Below, piece by piece: positions 16,549-18,071 of a stretch of DNA of 18,071 nt. Below the pieces are notes generated by a model. The model ran no database searches. It worked only from the letters and a program-made list of their open reading frames with translations, and was not told the origin of the DNA. Both the position numbers and the translations under genes were made by a program. Numbering within the stretch: position 1 is the first letter of the stretch; each line of letters opens with the position of its first letter. Source of the stretch: an uncultured Clostridia bacterium. GTDB lineage: Bacteria > Bacillota > Clostridia > Lachnospirales > Lachnospiraceae. The stretch lies in the NCBI GenBank assembly GCA_937888895.1, contig CALASV010000222.1, positions 1 to 18,071 of the forward strand, given 5' to 3'.

Positions 16549-16584
16549 TTATTATGATTATATCATAATAATTGTAATTTTCAA
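16549..16584 (-). promoter_or_regulatory. mntP promoter with a palindrome over the -10 box
   Basis: Read on the - strand, a -35 box TTGAAA (16584-16579) and an extended -10 TGATATAAT (TATAAT at 16562-16557) are 16 bases apart. The -10 lies within a perfect 10+10 inverted repeat with a 3-base centre (16549-16571, TTATTATGAT / ATCATAATAA). This position suits a repressor site. A direct repeat AAGGTTAAT (16583-16591 and 16618-16626) lies at and upstream of the -35. Confidence 0.6.
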
Positions 16585-16637
16585 GGTTAATCGGATATAT
16601 ACTTATAAATACAAGGAAAGGTTAATGGCAATAAGAA

Positions 16638-17237
16638 TTAGTCTTCTCTATTCTCAAATTGGTACAGTTCTTTCCACTCTATGTTTCCTGAAATGACATC
16701 GGAAACGGAACAAAATATCGTACCTTTGTTTGATTGAATATAAAAAGTTTCATCTAGAATATTAAGCTGATAAGAACCAGTTTCTTCTTCTTTAAAAATA
16801 AATCCGCCTAATCTATCACCTTCTAAAGTAAAAATATGAACTTTCAATTCCATAGGAGGACTATAAGTACCTTTGATGGCATAGAAACCACCTTCAGCAA
16901 TATAGAGATATTTTCCGTCATATTTAGGCTTTGGGTCGTCATAATCATCAATATGAATTGCATATAGTAAGCCATTTTCATCATACTCTTCTCTTTCGTA
17001 AAGCAACTTTCCTTCAAATTCTTCTACTAAAATAGTCGTATTCGCATTGGGGTCGTAGATAAACATGGAAGGGTCGGCTCCATGTATATACCACACTTTA
17101 TCATCTATGATAGTATAATTTTCTAATTTTCCATAAAAAGTTTGTCCGTATGTTTCTTTCAGATTTTCTTTCAATGTAAGAATTTCATCCTCACCTGTTT
17201 TGAAGTTATAACGGTGAAATTCGGTTCCTGACATCAT
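16638..17237 (-). pseudogene. C-terminal remnant of a beta-propeller-like (DUF5050-type) protein
   Basis: From ATG 17237 this gives 199 residues ending in FENRED. Repeated blade-like elements are visible, such as IIDDKVWYIHG, KYDGKYLYIAEGGFYAIKG, LKVHIFTLEGDRLGG and NILDETFYIQSNKG. They resemble surface or lipoprotein propellers that read out as YIYY-type strands. The frame stays open upstream of the ATG, through residues TPPNYIYYT, to a stop at 17289-17291. There is no ribosome binding site at 17237. So the protein probably once extended further and was cut by whatever brought in the AT-rich genes from 17270. No signal peptide remains. It is likely nonfunctional, though translation from an internal start is possible. 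No terminator is visible downstream. Confidence 0.6.
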
Positions 17238-17261
17238 GGTATAATAAATATAATTAGGAGG
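17237..17261 (+). promoter_or_regulatory. extended -10 promoter and ribosome binding site for the S-subunit gene
   Basis: TGGTATAAT (17237-17245) is an extended -10 with no good -35. AGGAGG (17256-17261) is 8 bases before the ATG at 17270. The -10 lies on the complement of codons reading YYT of the propeller remnant. Transcription would begin only a few bases before the ribosome binding site. Confidence 0.5.
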
Positions 17262-17269
17262 CGTGATAA

Positions 17270-17875
17270 ATGAAGGTTTCGCAAAAGATTAAATTTGTTA
17301 AAATAAAAGATATATTTCCAGAAATATTTACAGGCTTATATACTGATGGTCGCAATATGACAAAAGGTAATATTAAAAATGAAGTCTATACTTTTAATAA
17401 AAATGCTCTTTGCTATGGAACAATAACTCAAAGTAAATTATATAAAAAAGAAGTTTATGATGATATTAAAGATAAATATTTTATGAAACCAAGGGATATT
17501 ATTATTTCTTTGAAAAAGCCTTATAAAGTAGGAACAATGCAATTTATTAATTTTAAGGATTCTAACAAGATATTAATACCTAATAATTTTATTGTTTTAA
17601 GAAATATTAATCGTGATTATTATAGTTATATTTTTATTACCAACTATTTAGAAAAAATTGGTATTGATAAATATGTTAAAGAAAATAACATAAAAGGTGA
17701 TTTACATTTAGTTGATATTGAAAGTATAGAAATACCATTAATACCAAAGGAAGAACAAATGAAAATTACACCATTAATGAATAATATAAATAAAAGAAGT
17801 AGTTATTTTAGTGTTTTATTAGATAACGATGAAGAATTGATTAAAAGAGTATTAAATGAGGTAATAGGTGAATAA
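17270..17875 (+). CDS. half-size type I restriction specificity (S) subunit, one target-recognition domain
   Basis: At 201 residues this is about half of a classical HsdS, with a single target-recognition domain. Marks in order are KIKDIFPEIFTGLY at the start, PRDIIISLKKPYKVG in the middle, and the signature IPLIPKEEQMKI followed by a helix. HsdS directs methylation and cutting by type I systems; half-size S proteins work as dimers. Composition is strongly AT-rich and unlike genes to the left, which suggests acquisition. It starts at the edge of the propeller remnant and is followed within 2 bases by another gene. No M or R subunit is in view, so the system type is open. Confidence 0.72.
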   Translation: MKVSQKIKFVKIKDIFPEIFTGLYTDGRNMTKGNIKNEVYTFNKNALCYGTITQSKLYKKEVYDDIKDKYFMKPRDIIISLKKPYKVGTMQFINFKDSNKILIPNNFIVLRNINRDYYSYIFITNYLEKIGIDKYVKENNIKGDLHLVDIESIEIPLIPKEEQMKITPLMNNINKRSSYFSVLLDNDEELIKRVLNEVIGE

Positions 17876-17876
17876 T

Positions 17877-18071
17877 ATGTATAATTTTATTACAAATGAA
17901 ATAAAAAAAAGAATAGTAGGTAATGAAGATAAATATATAAGTTTACGTGTTCTTGATTATAATTATTTATTATTATTATATTTAAAATATTTATGTGATA
18001 AAAATAACATTGAAGATTACAATGAATGTGATAAATTAAAAAAAATAATTCCAGTAGAAAAAATTGAATTA
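17877..18071 (+). CDS. N-terminal part of an unrecognised protein, leaving the right edge
   Basis: ATG 17877 opens a frame of 65 codons with no stop before the window ends. It begins MYNFITNEIKKRIVGNEDKY. AGGTGA at 17866-17871 gives a plausible ribosome binding site. It follows the S-subunit stop by one base and shares its AT-rich style, so the two are probably one operon. I do not recognise the family. It is Lys/Asn/Leu-rich with no membrane segment. A methylase or other partner of the S subunit is possible but unsupported. Confidence 0.6.
   Translation, partial: MYNFITNEIKKRIVGNEDKYISLRVLDYNYLLLLYLKYLCDKNNIEDYNECDKLKKIIPVEKIEL

Noticed and set aside
16503..16556. Possible yybP-ykoY manganese riboswitch ahead of mntP
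   Set aside because: The promoter leaves a leader of about 45 bases, too short for that fold, and no matching stems are seen.

Overview
This window looks like a low-GC, Gram-positive gut anaerobe of the Clostridia, most likely Lachnospiraceae. The grounds are the AT-rich codon use, strong AGGAGG-type ribosome binding sites, intrinsic terminators, and a giant surface protein with the Cys-X-X-Cys repeats typical of that family. The placement is inferred from style, not from a database search.

Layout. Positions 1-280 are a patchwork of higher GC. It holds the tail of an unidentified reading frame and then a piece of a KdpD-type sensor kinase, fused in frame to a giant extracellular-type protein that runs to 6416. 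That protein joins a beta-rich region, a Pro/Thr linker, Cys-X-X-Cys repeats, an ABC-type solute-binding domain, and a C-terminal module present twice. It has no visible signal peptide or ribosome binding site, so its true N-terminus appears to have been replaced, by recombination or by misassembly.

Positions 6547-14359 are ordinary chromosome on the + strand. In order they hold an alpha-phosphoglucomutase with a HAD phosphatase, an hflK/hflC pair, and oligoendopeptidase F followed by a MATE exporter. Strong hairpin terminators separate these units, and recognisable promoters precede pgcA and pepF. Positions 14381-14521 hold a 141-base, GC-richer, almost fully self-complementary element. It is followed by a yfcE phosphodiesterase gene overlapping a second HAD phosphatase gene.

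On the - strand from 16502 down to 15918 lies mntP, a manganese exporter gene, with a strong promoter whose -10 box sits inside a perfect palindrome. Next, also on the - strand, is the C-terminal remnant of a beta-propeller-like protein. It is cut off at about 17240-17270, where a much more AT-rich segment begins on the + strand. That segment opens with a half-size type I specificity (S) subunit gene and the start of an unrecognised gene that leaves the window. It looks like the edge of an acquired restriction or defence island.

The places most worth a second look are the island edge on the right, the long hairpin element at 14.4 kb, the unusual surface protein, and the patchwork at the left edge.
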